The translations under genes were made by a program, and so were the position numbers. Below are positions 1-7,828 of a DNA stretch of 64,000 nucleotides, piece after piece; position 1 is the stretch's first letter; every line of letters starts with the position of its first letter. The notes under the pieces were generated by a model, which saw only the letters and a program-made list of their open reading frames with translations, did no database searches and was not told where the DNA came from. Source of the DNA: Arthrobacter bambusae (GTDB taxonomy: Bacteria; Actinomycetota; Actinomycetes; Actinomycetales; Micrococcaceae); the NCBI RefSeq assembly GCF_030812595.1, contig NZ_JAUSSZ010000009.1, positions 155,359-219,358 on the forward strand, given 5' to 3'.

Positions 1-123
1 GGCCCGGATGCCTACGAAGGCCGACGCCCAAAGGACTACGGTGACGATGACGGCGGCGACGCCGAGCTTACTGATGGTCCGGGACGTGGTGGTCGCCGGA
101 GAGGTTGGGGTGCTTGTGGCCAT
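1..123 (-). CDS. EamA/DMT-family transporter, N-terminal fragment (runs off the window)
   Basis: The complement of bases 121-123 is ATG and opens a frame that stays open to the window edge. After about 15 polar Ser/Thr/Pro residues it reads into a hydrophobic helix with VVLWASAFVGIR, which resembles the first helix of EamA (drug/metabolite transporter superfamily) proteins. These are ten-helix inner-membrane exporters of metabolites. Only about 41 residues are visible, so the family call rests on this single helix and the substrate cannot be guessed. A 16-bp palindrome at 289-304 lies upstream and could be an operator. Confidence 0.6.
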   Translation of the reverse strand, partial: MATSTPTSPATTTSRTISKLGVAAVIVTVVLWASAFVGIRA

Positions 124-387
124 GATGCCAATCTAGCCCGGGACGAACTGGAAGGACTGGCGGAATTCGGACGTCTTCCAACAAGAAACCGCCAACTCGG
201 GCGCAGAAGTTTTGAAGGGCGGCTTGAAAGGAGCTTTGAGGCCCGTTTGCGTTCCGCGGTGGGCGATTTGGGAATATCCCCGACTATGCTCTAAAGTTTT
301 AGAGTCCAGTTCGGACGAGCGAGAAGCAGGAATCAAGCGGGGAAACCGCGTGGTGTTGCCTGCCGTCGCGAATTCGGATTGTTCCAG
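124..387. other. Intergenic stretch before the tRNA genes
   Basis: No convincing coding frame: the two overlapping open frames here lack a ribosome binding site and run through the tRNA-Glu gene. The stretch should hold the divergent promoters for the EamA gene and for the tRNA genes. The only distinct structure I see is the palindrome at 289-304. Confidence 0.5.
289..304. promoter_or_regulatory. 16-bp palindrome CTCTAAA-gt-TTTAGAG
   Basis: Two perfect 7-base arms separated by two bases, in an AT-richer patch between the EamA gene and tRNA-Glu. The size and symmetry fit a binding site for a dimeric repressor (TetR or MarR size). It lies 166 bases upstream of the EamA start and about 85 bases upstream of tRNA-Glu. 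Function is inferred from symmetry alone. Confidence 0.3.
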
Positions 388-460
388 GCCCCCATCGTCT
401 AGCGGCCTAGGACACCGCCCTTTCACGGCGGCGGCACGGGTTCGAATCCCGTTGGGGGTA
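388..460 (+). tRNA. tRNA-Glu (anticodon TTC)
   Basis: A 73-base cloverleaf. The acceptor arms are GCCCCCA and TGGGGGT with discriminator A at 460. The anticodon stem CCGCC/GGCGG encloses CTTTCAC, giving anticodon TTC. The T arm holds the standard GGTTCGAATCC. The 3' CCA is not encoded. It is the first of three tandem tRNA genes reading the same way. Confidence 0.96.
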
Positions 461-544
461 CGCAAGGAACTGGTCAAGCCGGATTGAAAAGTCTGGTAGG
501 CTGGAAGCCTTGAAAAAAGCGGTAGAGATGCTGCAAACAAGCAA

Positions 545-618
545 GGCCCTGTAGCGCAGTTGGTTAGCGCGCCGCCCTGTCACGGCGGAGGTCGCGGGTT
601 CAAGTCCCGTCAGGGTCG
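545..618 (+). tRNA. tRNA-Asp (anticodon GTC)
   Basis: A 74-base cloverleaf with acceptor arms GGCCCTG and CAGGGTC (one G-T pair) and discriminator G at 618, usual for tRNA-Asp. The anticodon loop CTGTCAC sits on a CCGCC/GGCGG stem. The T loop is GGGTTCAAGTCCC. CCA is not encoded. Confidence 0.96.
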
Positions 619-669
619 CTCTGATTGCCGGAAGGAAATTCCGGCAATCATGGTGACATTGTCACCTAA

Positions 670-745
670 GGCTCTGTAGCTCAGTTGGTAGAGCGTTCGA
701 CTGAAAATCGAAAGGTCACCGGATCGACGCCGGTCGGAGCCACCA
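670..745 (+). tRNA. tRNA-Phe (anticodon GAA), CCA encoded
   Basis: Acceptor arms GGCTCTG and CGGAGCC, discriminator A at 742, and an encoded CCA at 743-745, unlike the two preceding tRNAs. The anticodon loop CTGAAAA gives GAA. The T stem ACCGG/CCGGT encloses ATCGACG. The loop therefore starts with A where nearly all tRNAs have T54, so the T54-A58 pair cannot form. The rest of the fold is regular. Confidence 0.94.
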
Positions 746-1046
746 CTGGGAAGCGCCAGTTCTTCGGAACCGGCGCTTTTCTTCTTTTAACCTGCAGGAA
801 AAGCCTGGGACTATTCCGTTTATGCCTAAAAGGGCGGACATTTCGGTCGACGTGCGCCAAATTTTGCAAGTACGCGAGAGATTCTGCTCGATCATTCGAA
901 TGGACAAACCCCGTACCCTTGGAATCACGCGACTGGAAACGTACGCGGGCGGAATGATCCAGCAGAATCTCACAGCGAGGGGTGCGACGTCTCCGCCTTG
1001 CCTTAGCCAAGCGCTAGGGTGGTACCCAAGAGAAGGGGAGGGCTAA
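746..1046 (+). other. Leader and promoter region of the Asp23 operon
   Basis: About 300 bases with no supported gene; open frames in it cross the inverted repeat or run into neighbours. It holds a G/C-poor patch at 780-800 just after tRNA-Phe (possible terminator CCGGCGCTTTTCTTCTTTT), the inverted repeat at 878-971, and the GGGGAGGG ribosome binding site of the first operon gene at about 1035-1042. Confidence 0.5.
878..971. repeat. 20-bp inverted repeat with 54-base spacer
   Basis: The arm at 878-897 (GAGATTCTGCTCGATCATTC) and the arm at 952-971 are reverse complements except for one base pair. The spacer at 898-951 is single copy. It lies 76 to 169 bases upstream of the Asp23 operon start codon. 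It could form a long RNA hairpin in the leader, a large operator, or be a decayed small mobile element. Which of these applies cannot be told from one copy. Confidence 0.75.
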
Positions 1047-1520
1047 ATGGACCAGCAGGAAAGCTACACCGCGCCTGAACCGGAAGCCGTTGGGGCTCCG
1101 GTATCCGAGGACCGGCAAACCGTGGCAGGAAGTGGCCGCACGGTGATCGCGGATTCGGCCGTCGCCAAGGTTGCGGGTATCGCGGCCAGGGCAGTTCCGG
1201 GCGTCTATTCCCTTGGATCGGCTCCGTCACGCGCCTTGGGAGCCATCCGCGATGCCGTCGGCAGCCAAGACCACGCCGCCGGTGTCCGCGCCGAGGTCGG
1301 AGAAACCCAAGTAGCAGTGGACCTCAATCTTGTGGCCATTTATGGGTTCCCCTTGCATGATGTCGCCAACCAGGTCCGCGCGGCCGTCTACCGGGCGGTC
1401 GAATCGTTGGTGGGCCTTGAGGTCATTGAGGTCAACGTTGAGATCAACGATGTCTACGTTGCCCCGCCCGTCAAGGCCGGAACAAAGGGCGCATTATCGG
1501 AAAGGGAGCCACTCCAGTGA
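1047..1520 (+). CDS. Asp23/Gls24 family envelope stress protein
   Basis: A 157-residue protein of the Asp23/Gls24 (DUF322) family. The hallmark VAKVAGIAARAVPGVYSLGS follows a polar 40-residue N-terminus, and the rest alternates strands and helices ending in VIEVNVEINDVYV. In Staphylococcus aureus Asp23 is an abundant membrane-associated protein held by AmaP and linked to cell-wall stress; the role in actinobacteria is little known. It starts at ATG 1047 behind GGGGAGGG and is the first of five genes overlapping by four bases each, so the five are almost certainly one transcript. Confidence 0.88.
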   Translation: MDQQESYTAPEPEAVGAPVSEDRQTVAGSGRTVIADSAVAKVAGIAARAVPGVYSLGSAPSRALGAIRDAVGSQDHAAGVRAEVGETQVAVDLNLVAIYGFPLHDVANQVRAAVYRAVESLVGLEVIEVNVEINDVYVAPPVKAGTKGALSEREPLQ

Positions 1521-1708
1521 ACTTGACCGTTGTCGGAATCGGGATCGGCGCCTTCGTGGCGTTCATGGCCTTCCAATTCGGGCTGTGGGGTTTTGTCATC
1601 GCCCTTCTCTTCATGGGCATCGGTGCACTTCTGGGCCGCGCGGCGGACGGAAAGCTTGACCTGCGCAGCGTGCTGGATGCGCTCACCGGCCGCCGCTCAT
1701 CGTCATGA
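1517..1708 (+). CDS. Small two-helix membrane protein of the Asp23 operon (DUF2273-like)
   Basis: 63 residues starting at a GTG that overlaps the stop of the Asp23 gene (GTGA). About 40 of them are hydrophobic and form one helical hairpin, followed by a short charged tail ending ALTGRRSSS. Small DUF2273-type membrane proteins are usual companions of Asp23 and AmaP and probably help anchor the complex in the cytoplasmic membrane. Assigned by size, topology and position. Confidence 0.75.
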   Translation: MNLTVVGIGIGAFVAFMAFQFGLWGFVIALLFMGIGALLGRAADGKLDLRSVLDALTGRRSSS

Positions 1709-2088
1709 GTTCCACGGCTGGGGCTGTGCAGCCCGCCGTTTCCCTGGCTGGCCACAACCGAATCAGCACCCAGGCCCTCACCACCTTGGCCCGGGCGGCC
1801 GCTGCGGAAGCGCTTGGTATCTCGGCGCAGGATGTTCGCGCCGAGTGGTCGGACGACGCCGGCCTCCTCGCACTCTCGATTGCCGCCCCGATCCGGGTTC
1901 CCTCGCTCACGGAGGTCCTCAGGGATCCCTCGAGGGTAGAGGGATTCGGCGGTACGGTTTGGGACCGGGCAGTCGCTGCCAAGACGGCCATTCTTGAGCG
2001 TGTCACCCAGCTCAGCGGTTCCACCCTGAGCCGCGTGGACATCCGGATCAGCGGCGCACGCATCAGCGAAGGAGCCCGCGTACGATGA
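1705..2088 (+). CDS. Second Asp23/Gls24-like protein
   Basis: 127 residues, ATG overlapping the previous stop (ATGA). It is a divergent Asp23-like domain: an N-terminal helix rich in alanine (LTTLARAAAAEALGI), a middle strand segment, and a C-terminal helix plus strand ending RVDIRISGARI. It lacks the classical PGVY motif of the first copy. Being adjacent to a canonical Asp23 suggests hetero-oligomers. The family call rests mainly on context and fold pattern. Confidence 0.6.
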   Translation: MSSTAGAVQPAVSLAGHNRISTQALTTLARAAAAEALGISAQDVRAEWSDDAGLLALSIAAPIRVPSLTEVLRDPSRVEGFGGTVWDRAVAAKTAILERVTQLSGSTLSRVDIRISGARISEGARVR

Positions 2089-2804
2089 GCCATGCCCAGA
2101 CCCCGCACGCCCGGCGCAATCACTCGGCCACTGCGCATCCGGACCCTGAGCACGCGCACACTGCGCATCCGGCCACTGCCGAGGGCGACACCCCCGGCGT
2201 TCAAACACCGGGCACCTCCGACGACCGGCGCGACGCCGGGCTCCAGCGCATCCTCAGGCGCGAAACCCGTTCCTCCCGGGCGGGAATGGCCGGGCTGGCC
2301 GCTGCTCTTGTGATCGCGGCCTGCGTTTATGCCCTCCTCGAATCCGCCTTGCGCGCCATCGGCCAACCACCGTGGCTCATTGACCCGCAAACTGCTGCCG
2401 AACGGCTTACGGCGCTGCCCGCGGGGATTTCCCCTCTTCTGCTCGGTGCACTCGGCGGCGTCGTGGCGATGGTGGGCCTGATGTTCTTCTTGAACGCAGT
2501 CCTGCCGGGCAGAAAGTCCCGTCATTTGATCGAGGATCCACGCGCCGGAGTAGTGGTGGATGACGAAGTCATCGCTTCCGCACTCGCCCGGGTTGCCCGG
2601 ATGTCAGCGAATGTCACACAGGAACAGGTCATGGTGGTGGTTTCGCAGAGGCTGGTTGTGGTCAACGTCCGGCCCACCTCGGGCGTGCCGTTGCACGAGG
2701 AACGGATCCTGGCCGCCGTCGAGGATGAACTTCACAGGATGGCACCTTCGCCCATGCCTTCAGTCCGGGTCAATATCGCTACGTCCGGGGTGATCGGGGC
2801 ATGA
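2085..2804 (+). CDS. DUF6286-like membrane protein of the Asp23 operon
   Basis: 239 residues. Residues 1-60 are low-complexity His/Ala/Thr/Pro and probably disordered. Two transmembrane helices follow at about 72-93 and 122-145. A C-terminal soluble domain of about 90 residues (VVVDDEVIASALARVARM...) has the alternating pattern of Asp23-type domains. It fits the DUF6286 proteins known only from actinobacterial Asp23 operons. It overlaps both neighbours by four bases. Function unknown; likely a membrane scaffold. Confidence 0.65.
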   Translation: MSHAQTPHARRNHSATAHPDPEHAHTAHPATAEGDTPGVQTPGTSDDRRDAGLQRILRRETRSSRAGMAGLAAALVIAACVYALLESALRAIGQPPWLIDPQTAAERLTALPAGISPLLLGALGGVVAMVGLMFFLNAVLPGRKSRHLIEDPRAGVVVDDEVIASALARVARMSANVTQEQVMVVVSQRLVVVNVRPTSGVPLHEERILAAVEDELHRMAPSPMPSVRVNIATSGVIGA

Positions 2805-3412
2805 ACGGCACTCCGCACGTCCTCAACCGCATCCTGATCGGCATCCTTGGCTTGAAGCTGCTGGCCATCGGCATTCTCCTGGTTCTGCTTGCCACCGTTC
2901 CCGCCGTGGGCACTTGGTGGCAAGGGTGGTCCGCGGGGCTCTGGGAACACGCCAAGTACCTCTCTGAGCAGACCCGTATCCCAGGGCGGGAGGAAAGCTG
3001 GCTTTGGGTGGCAGCAGCAGCGGTACTTGTTGTGTTGATCGTGCTGATGGTGGCCTGGGTGTCGCAGCAGGGCAAAGGCCGGGCCAACCTCATCGTGTCG
3101 GAGTACGACGAGGCCGGGACTCCTGGCGATGTAAACATCGGTGGGAACCTTGCGGAGCAAGCGCTGAAGCATGCCCTTGCGGACCGTACCGATCTTGCGG
3201 GCGTGACGGTGGCGACCTACGAGGTCAACGGGCGTCCGGGCCTCCGGATCCGGGTCCAGCCGCGCCAGGGCGTTTCCCCGCACACGCTGGCGGCAGACGT
3301 CTCCCGGCTGGTGGAGGCGCTGGACATGGTGGTGGGACGCAAAACCCCCGTGTTGATTCACATCGGGGCCGGCGCGCGGACCAGGTTCAGCAGGGCTGAG
3401 CGCGTCCGTTGA
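2801..3412 (+). CDS. AmaP-like Asp23 membrane anchor
   Basis: 203 residues, last gene of the operon. Two transmembrane helices (about 10-32 and 66-90) are separated by a short tryptophan-rich loop. A cytosolic domain of about 105 residues follows (VNIGGNLAEQALKHAL ... VLIHIGAGAR). This topology matches AmaP, which tethers Asp23 to the membrane in Gram-positive bacteria. The overlap with the upstream gene supports co-translation. The exact partner is inferred. Confidence 0.68.
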   Translation: MNGTPHVLNRILIGILGLKLLAIGILLVLLATVPAVGTWWQGWSAGLWEHAKYLSEQTRIPGREESWLWVAAAAVLVVLIVLMVAWVSQQGKGRANLIVSEYDEAGTPGDVNIGGNLAEQALKHALADRTDLAGVTVATYEVNGRPGLRIRVQPRQGVSPHTLAADVSRLVEALDMVVGRKTPVLIHIGAGARTRFSRAERVR

Positions 3413-3446
3413 ACTGACGCCAACGGTTGATGGACGGATGACCCTG

Positions 3447-5312
3447 CTACCTGGTCCGCGCCACGAGGTACGCCCCGCTGTTCGGGACAATCGACGTCCC
3501 GCCAGAGCCGCCATCGCTGGACAGTTCGACTCGGAGCCCGGCCGGGACGGGGAGAGCCGCAGTGCCCATGTTGACCACGACCAGCACGTCCCTGTTGTGG
3601 AAGGCCAGGACGCCATTGGCGGGATCGTGCTCCTCGGCCCACTGGAACGTGCCCGAGCCCAGTCGGTGGGACCTGCGAAATGCCAGGACCGAGCGGTACA
3701 GCTCCAAGGTGGAGCCCCCGACGCCGGCTTGGATGTCTGCGGCGAGCTCGCCGAACGCTTCGGGTTGAGGCAGCCAGGGCGCCGCGGGCGCTTTGCCGGC
3801 AGCACCGGCGCCGCCGGCACCAGCGGATGCCGTTTCCGAGAATCCGTAGCCGGGCTCGGCGGATTTCCAGGGCAGCGGCACGCGGCACCCGTCCCGGCCG
3901 CGCTCCACGCCCTTGGTCCGGAAGAAGGTTGGGTCCTGGCGCGCTTCGGCTGGCAGGGACGTGTGCTCCGGAAGGCCCAGTTCTTCACCTTGGTACAAGT
4001 AGGCCGAGCCCGGCAGGGCGAAGGAGACCATGGAAGCCGCCCGTGCCCGTGCCAGACCCAGGCCGGCGTCTGGCTGCTCGTCCTCCGCCGCGATTCCCTT
4101 GGGGAAGGTGGTTGGGTCGGCCAGTCCGAAACGGCTGGGGTGCCGGACGGTGTCGTGGTTGCTCAGGACCCAAGTGGAGGGAGCCTGGACGGATCCCGCC
4201 GCGTACAGCGAAGATTCGATTGCCTCCGCCATTCGTTCGGCGTCCCAGCCTGCCAGGAGGAAATCGAAGTTGAAAGCTTGTTGCATTTCGTCCTTGCGCA
4301 CGTATCGGGCCAACCGTTCGGCAGGCTCGACCCAGGCCTCGGCAACCAGCATGCGGTCGCCATCGTATTCGGCCAGGACTTTGTGCCATTCACGGTAGAT
4401 TTCGTGGACGCCGTCCTGGTCGAAGAAGGGCGACGGCGGGTCCAGCGGTGGCTTGACCTTGTGTTCGACGGCGGTCGCGACGGACCCGGCAACGGGCTCG
4501 GCTCCTGCGGCGGAGTGCGGGTGTGCCGTGTGTGGCTCGACAGCTTCGCTATGGGCGCCCGGTGCGGACAAGCCACCCTCGACCATGGCAGCAGCGCCTT
4601 CCCAATCGGGCAGGCCGGCTTCTTTGACGAGGCCGTGGGCAACATCCACCCGGAAACCGTCGACTCCGCGGTCCAGCCAGAAGCGCAGTACCGAACGCAT
4701 CTCTTCGTGGACCTCGGGGTTCTCCCAGTTGAGATCGGGCTGCTTCGTATCGAAAAGGTGCAGGTACCACTGGCCGGGAGTGCCATCGTCGTTCATGAGG
4801 CGCGTCCACGCCGGGCCGCCGAAGATGGATTTCCAATTATTCGGGGCCAAGGCGCCGTCCCCGGAGCCTGGTTTGGAGTCTTTGCCCGGGTGGAACATGT
4901 AGCGCTCGCGTTCAGGGGAGCCGGGGCCGGCGGCAAGGGCTTCGCGGAACCAGGCGTGCTCGTCAGAGGTGTGGTTGGGCACGAGGTCTACGATCACCTT
5001 GATGCCGAGGCTGTGTGCCTTCTCCAGCATGGCGTCGAAGTCATCCAAGGTGCCGAAGAGGGGATCGACGGCCCGGTAGTCCGCTACGTCGTATCCGGCA
5101 TCAGCCTGCGGCGACTTGTAGAACGGGGAGAGCCATACGGCGTCCACGCCCAACGTTTGCAGATAGGGCAGTTTCGCTGTGACCCCGGCGAGGTCGCCCA
5201 TCCCGTCGCCGTTGGCATCCGCGAAAGAGCGAGGATAGATCTGGTACACGACGGCGCTTGCCCACCACGCGGAATTGCTGGAACCGGGGGTCGGGATCGG
5301 GGTGTGCGGCAC
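3447..5312 (-). CDS. GH13 alpha-glucosidase / alpha-amylase family hydrolase
   Basis: 621 residues, a complete GH13 TIM barrel. Visible are DLVPNH (109-114), FRVDVAHG with the catalytic nucleophile at D223, VAEAW with the acid/base at E325, and LSNHD with the transition-state Asp at 387. No signal peptide is present, so it acts in the cytosol, presumably hydrolysing alpha-glucosides (maltose, sucrose or trehalose type) imported by the transporter it diverges from. Residues 240-290 form an Ala/His/Pro-rich insertion between the nucleophile and acid/base regions that looks disordered. The LacI-type operator at 5339-5354 overlaps its promoter region. Confidence 0.9.
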   Translation of the reverse strand: MPHTPIPTPGSSNSAWWASAVVYQIYPRSFADANGDGMGDLAGVTAKLPYLQTLGVDAVWLSPFYKSPQADAGYDVADYRAVDPLFGTLDDFDAMLEKAHSLGIKVIVDLVPNHTSDEHAWFREALAAGPGSPERERYMFHPGKDSKPGSGDGALAPNNWKSIFGGPAWTRLMNDDGTPGQWYLHLFDTKQPDLNWENPEVHEEMRSVLRFWLDRGVDGFRVDVAHGLVKEAGLPDWEGAAAMVEGGLSAPGAHSEAVEPHTAHPHSAAGAEPVAGSVATAVEHKVKPPLDPPSPFFDQDGVHEIYREWHKVLAEYDGDRMLVAEAWVEPAERLARYVRKDEMQQAFNFDFLLAGWDAERMAEAIESSLYAAGSVQAPSTWVLSNHDTVRHPSRFGLADPTTFPKGIAAEDEQPDAGLGLARARAASMVSFALPGSAYLYQGEELGLPEHTSLPAEARQDPTFFRTKGVERGRDGCRVPLPWKSAEPGYGFSETASAGAGGAGAAGKAPAAPWLPQPEAFGELAADIQAGVGGSTLELYRSVLAFRRSHRLGSGTFQWAEEHDPANGVLAFHNRDVLVVVNMGTAALPVPAGLRVELSSDGGSGGTSIVPNSGAYLVARTR

Positions 5313-5338
5313 TGGATTCCTCTCAGGGACATATTTTT

Positions 5339-5354
5339 ATGTAAACGCTTGCAT
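5339..5354. promoter_or_regulatory. LacI-type operator ATGTAAACGCTTGCAT
   Basis: A 16-bp imperfect palindrome centred on CG, the classical shape of LacI/GalR-family operators. It lies 26 bases upstream of the GH13 gene and 86 bases upstream of the binding-protein gene, so one site can control both directions. The obvious regulator is the LacI protein at 9089-10147, encoded at the end of the same locus. Confidence 0.7.
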
Positions 5355-5440
5355 TACTACCCGGAAGCTTACTAATGTGAGGCTCACCACATCAACCGCA
5401 CTGCGGAAAAACCTGGTCCACTCACTGAGGAGTTCCCAGC

Positions 5441-6721
5441 ATGAACACACGCAAGTACCTTTTGCCGGCTGCTGTTGCCGGCGTGCTAGCCATGTCCCTG
5501 TCCGCCTGTGGTGGCGGCGGGGGCGGCAGCACTGCCTCAAGCGGCGGAGATGCCGCAGCAAACCTCGACGCACGGGGTCCGATCACCTACGTGCAAGGCA
5601 AGGACAACAGCAACGTTGTCCGCCCGCTTGTCGATAAGTGGAATGCGGCGCACCCGGACCAGAAGGTCACCTTCAAGGAGCAGTCCGACCAGGCGGACCA
5701 GCAACACGACGACCTCGTCCAGAACTTCCAGGCCAAAAACGCCAACTACGACGTGGTTGACGTGGACGTCATCTGGACGGCTGAGTTTGCCGCTAAGGGT
5801 TGGCTGCAGCCGCTCCAGGACAAGATGAGCATCGACACGTCCAAGATGTTGCCTGCCACGGTCAAGACAGCCACCTACAACAACACCCTCTTCGCGGCGC
5901 CCCAGACCTCCGACGGCGGCATCCTCTTCTACCGCAAGGACTTGGTGCCCACGCCGCCCAAGACCTGGGACGAGATGATGAGCATGTGTTCCATCGCGAA
6001 GTCCCACAACATTGACTGCTACGCGGGACAGTTCGCCAAGTACGAAGGCCTCACGGTCAACGCGGCTGAAGCCATCAACACGGCCGGCGGCACGATCGTT
6101 GGAGACGACGGCAAATCGACGGTGACTTCTGCGGCGGCCAAGGCTGGCCTCAACAACCTGGTCACCGCCTACAAGAACGGAAACATCCCCACGCAAGCCG
6201 TCACTTACCAGGAAGAACAAGGCCGGCAATCCTTCGAGGACGGCAAACTGCTCTTCCTGCGCAACTGGCCGTATGTCTACAACCTCGCCAAGACGGACGG
6301 CTCCTCCAAGGTGAAGGACACCTTCGGCATGGCCCCGCTTCCGGGCAAGAGCGGCCCTGGTGCTTCCTCCCTCGGTGGGCACAACCTCGCTATCAGCGTC
6401 TACTCCCAGCACAAGGCAACCGCAAAGGACTTCCTGGCCTTCATGACCAGTGAAGAAACTGAGAAGTTCTACGCAACCCAGGGTTCACTCGCCCCGGTGC
6501 TCGGTTCGTTGTACGACGATGCCACCCTGGTCCAGCAGCTGCCGTACCTGCCGGTGCTGAAGACCTCGATCTCGAATGCCGTGCCGCGCCCGGTCACGCC
6601 GTTCTACCCGGCCGTCACCAAGGCCATCCAGGACAACGCCTACGCTGCCATCAAGGGTGACAAGTCCGTAGACCAAGCCATGACGGATATGGATACGGCC
6701 ATCAACTCGGCCAGTCAGTAG
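5441..6721 (+). CDS. Sugar ABC transporter substrate-binding lipoprotein
   Basis: 426 residues with a lipoprotein signal ending LSAC, lipidated Cys at residue 23, then a Gly/Ser linker. The mature part has the cluster-1 (MalE-like) fold pattern with VVDVDVIWTAEFA, FAAPQTSDGGILFYRKD and a C-terminal SVDQAMTDMDTAIN. It captures a sugar outside the membrane and hands it to the two permeases downstream. Divergence from a GH13 glucosidase suggests an alpha-glucoside such as maltose, trehalose or sucrose. Confidence 0.88.
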   Translation: MNTRKYLLPAAVAGVLAMSLSACGGGGGGSTASSGGDAAANLDARGPITYVQGKDNSNVVRPLVDKWNAAHPDQKVTFKEQSDQADQQHDDLVQNFQAKNANYDVVDVDVIWTAEFAAKGWLQPLQDKMSIDTSKMLPATVKTATYNNTLFAAPQTSDGGILFYRKDLVPTPPKTWDEMMSMCSIAKSHNIDCYAGQFAKYEGLTVNAAEAINTAGGTIVGDDGKSTVTSAAAKAGLNNLVTAYKNGNIPTQAVTYQEEQGRQSFEDGKLLFLRNWPYVYNLAKTDGSSKVKDTFGMAPLPGKSGPGASSLGGHNLAISVYSQHKATAKDFLAFMTSEETEKFYATQGSLAPVLGSLYDDATLVQQLPYLPVLKTSISNAVPRPVTPFYPAVTKAIQDNAYAAIKGDKSVDQAMTDMDTAINSASQ

Positions 6722-6732
6722 CGACACCCCCA

Positions 6733-6782
6733 GTGTCCTTCGGGCGGCTGTCGCGTAGCGCGAACGGCCGCCCGAGGGACAC
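6733..6782 (+). promoter_or_regulatory. Intercistronic hairpin between binding protein and permease genes
   Basis: GTGTCC-T-TCGGGCGGC (6733-6748) pairs with GCCGCCCGA-G-GGACAC (6767-6782) with only one T-G pair, around an 18-base loop. It follows the binding-protein stop by 11 bases and precedes the permease start by 26. It has no T run and lies inside an obvious operon, so it probably acts as an mRNA stabiliser or partial terminator giving more binding protein than permease, as in mal operons. Confidence 0.7.
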
Positions 6783-6808
6783 GCCACCACATTCCGGAAG
6801 GAGGGGAC

Positions 6809-7828
6809 ATGTCCACACTTGCGCAGCCTAAGCGGGCGCCAGAGACACCAGGCCCCAAAACCAAAAAAGTTCAAAAAGAAGTAGGACAGGACCGGGCGGC
6901 GACATCCCAAGGCCGGTGGGCGTTCTGGTTGATTTCCCCTGCCTTGGTATTGCTCGCGGTAGTCATCGTCTACCCCGTGGTCAACGCGATCATCATGGCC
7001 TTCCAGAAGGACCAGGGCCTTGATCCGGCGACCAAGCTTTTCGTCCAAGGCGGACCCGCCGGCTTTGACAACTTTGTCCACTGGCTGGCCCAGCAATGCG
7101 GCTCGGCTGCCTGTGCGCCTGGCACCCTTGGCTCCCAGTTCTGGGGCGCCGTGGGAACGACGTTCTTCTTCACCGCGGTAACCGTGGTGCTCGAGACGGT
7201 CCTGGGCTTCTGGATGGCCGTTATCATGGCACGGAGTTTCCGCGGCCGCAGTGCCCTCCGTGCTGCTGTCCTGGTGCCGTGGGCCATTCCTACGGCCGTG
7301 ACCGCAAAGCTGTGGTTCTTCATCTTCGCCTTCGACGGCATCGCCAACAAGCTCTTTGGGACGGCGATCCTGTGGACCGGAAGTGAATGGCCGGCACGCT
7401 GGGCGATCATCATCTCCGATGTCTGGAAGACCACGCCGTTTATGGCCTTGCTCATTTTGGCTGGACTCCAGATCATCCCGGCAGAGGTGTACGAGGCCGC
7501 GAAGGTCGACGGCGCCTCGGCCTGGCAACGTTTCACCCAGATCACCTTGCCGCTGGTGAAGCCGGCGCTCATGGTTGCTGTCCTGTTCCGTGTCCTTGAC
7601 GCGCTGCGCATGTATGACCTCCCGGCCATCATGACCCAGGGCTCGAACAACACAACAACGTTGTCGATCCTGGTGGTTGAACAGATCCGCCAGGGATTCA
7701 ATTCAGCGGCAGCACTGTCCACCATCACCTTCCTGATCATCTTCCTCGTTGCGTTCATCTTCGTTCGTTTCCTGGGAGCCAACGCAGTCGCCTCAGCCAC
7801 GCCTAAGACCAAGGGGCAGGAAAAATGA
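6809..7828 (+). CDS. Sugar ABC transporter permease (MalF type)
   Basis: 339 residues. A polar, Lys-rich N-terminus of about 38 residues is followed by six predicted membrane helices. The permease loop contains EAAKVDGASAWQRFTQITLP, the EAA motif that docks the ATPase. A long periplasmic segment between helices 1 and 2 (about 65-115) includes two Cys residues. It starts at ATG 6809 behind GGAAGGAGGGG. It pairs with the next gene; no ATPase gene is present in the locus. Confidence 0.92.
   Translation: MSTLAQPKRAPETPGPKTKKVQKEVGQDRAATSQGRWAFWLISPALVLLAVVIVYPVVNAIIMAFQKDQGLDPATKLFVQGGPAGFDNFVHWLAQQCGSAACAPGTLGSQFWGAVGTTFFFTAVTVVLETVLGFWMAVIMARSFRGRSALRAAVLVPWAIPTAVTAKLWFFIFAFDGIANKLFGTAILWTGSEWPARWAIIISDVWKTTPFMALLILAGLQIIPAEVYEAAKVDGASAWQRFTQITLPLVKPALMVAVLFRVLDALRMYDLPAIMTQGSNNTTTLSILVVEQIRQGFNSAAALSTITFLIIFLVAFIFVRFLGANAVASATPKTKGQEK

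Noticed and set aside
388..745. tRNA genes as a phage or island attachment site
   Set aside because: No integrase, no displaced tRNA 3' end and no island-like composition follow; the downstream genes are a normal Asp23 operon.
3438..5375. A 645-codon open frame opposite the GH13 gene
   Set aside because: It is the exact shadow of a complete GH13 enzyme with intact catalytic motifs; high GC keeps the antisense frame open. It has no recognisable domain or ribosome binding site.
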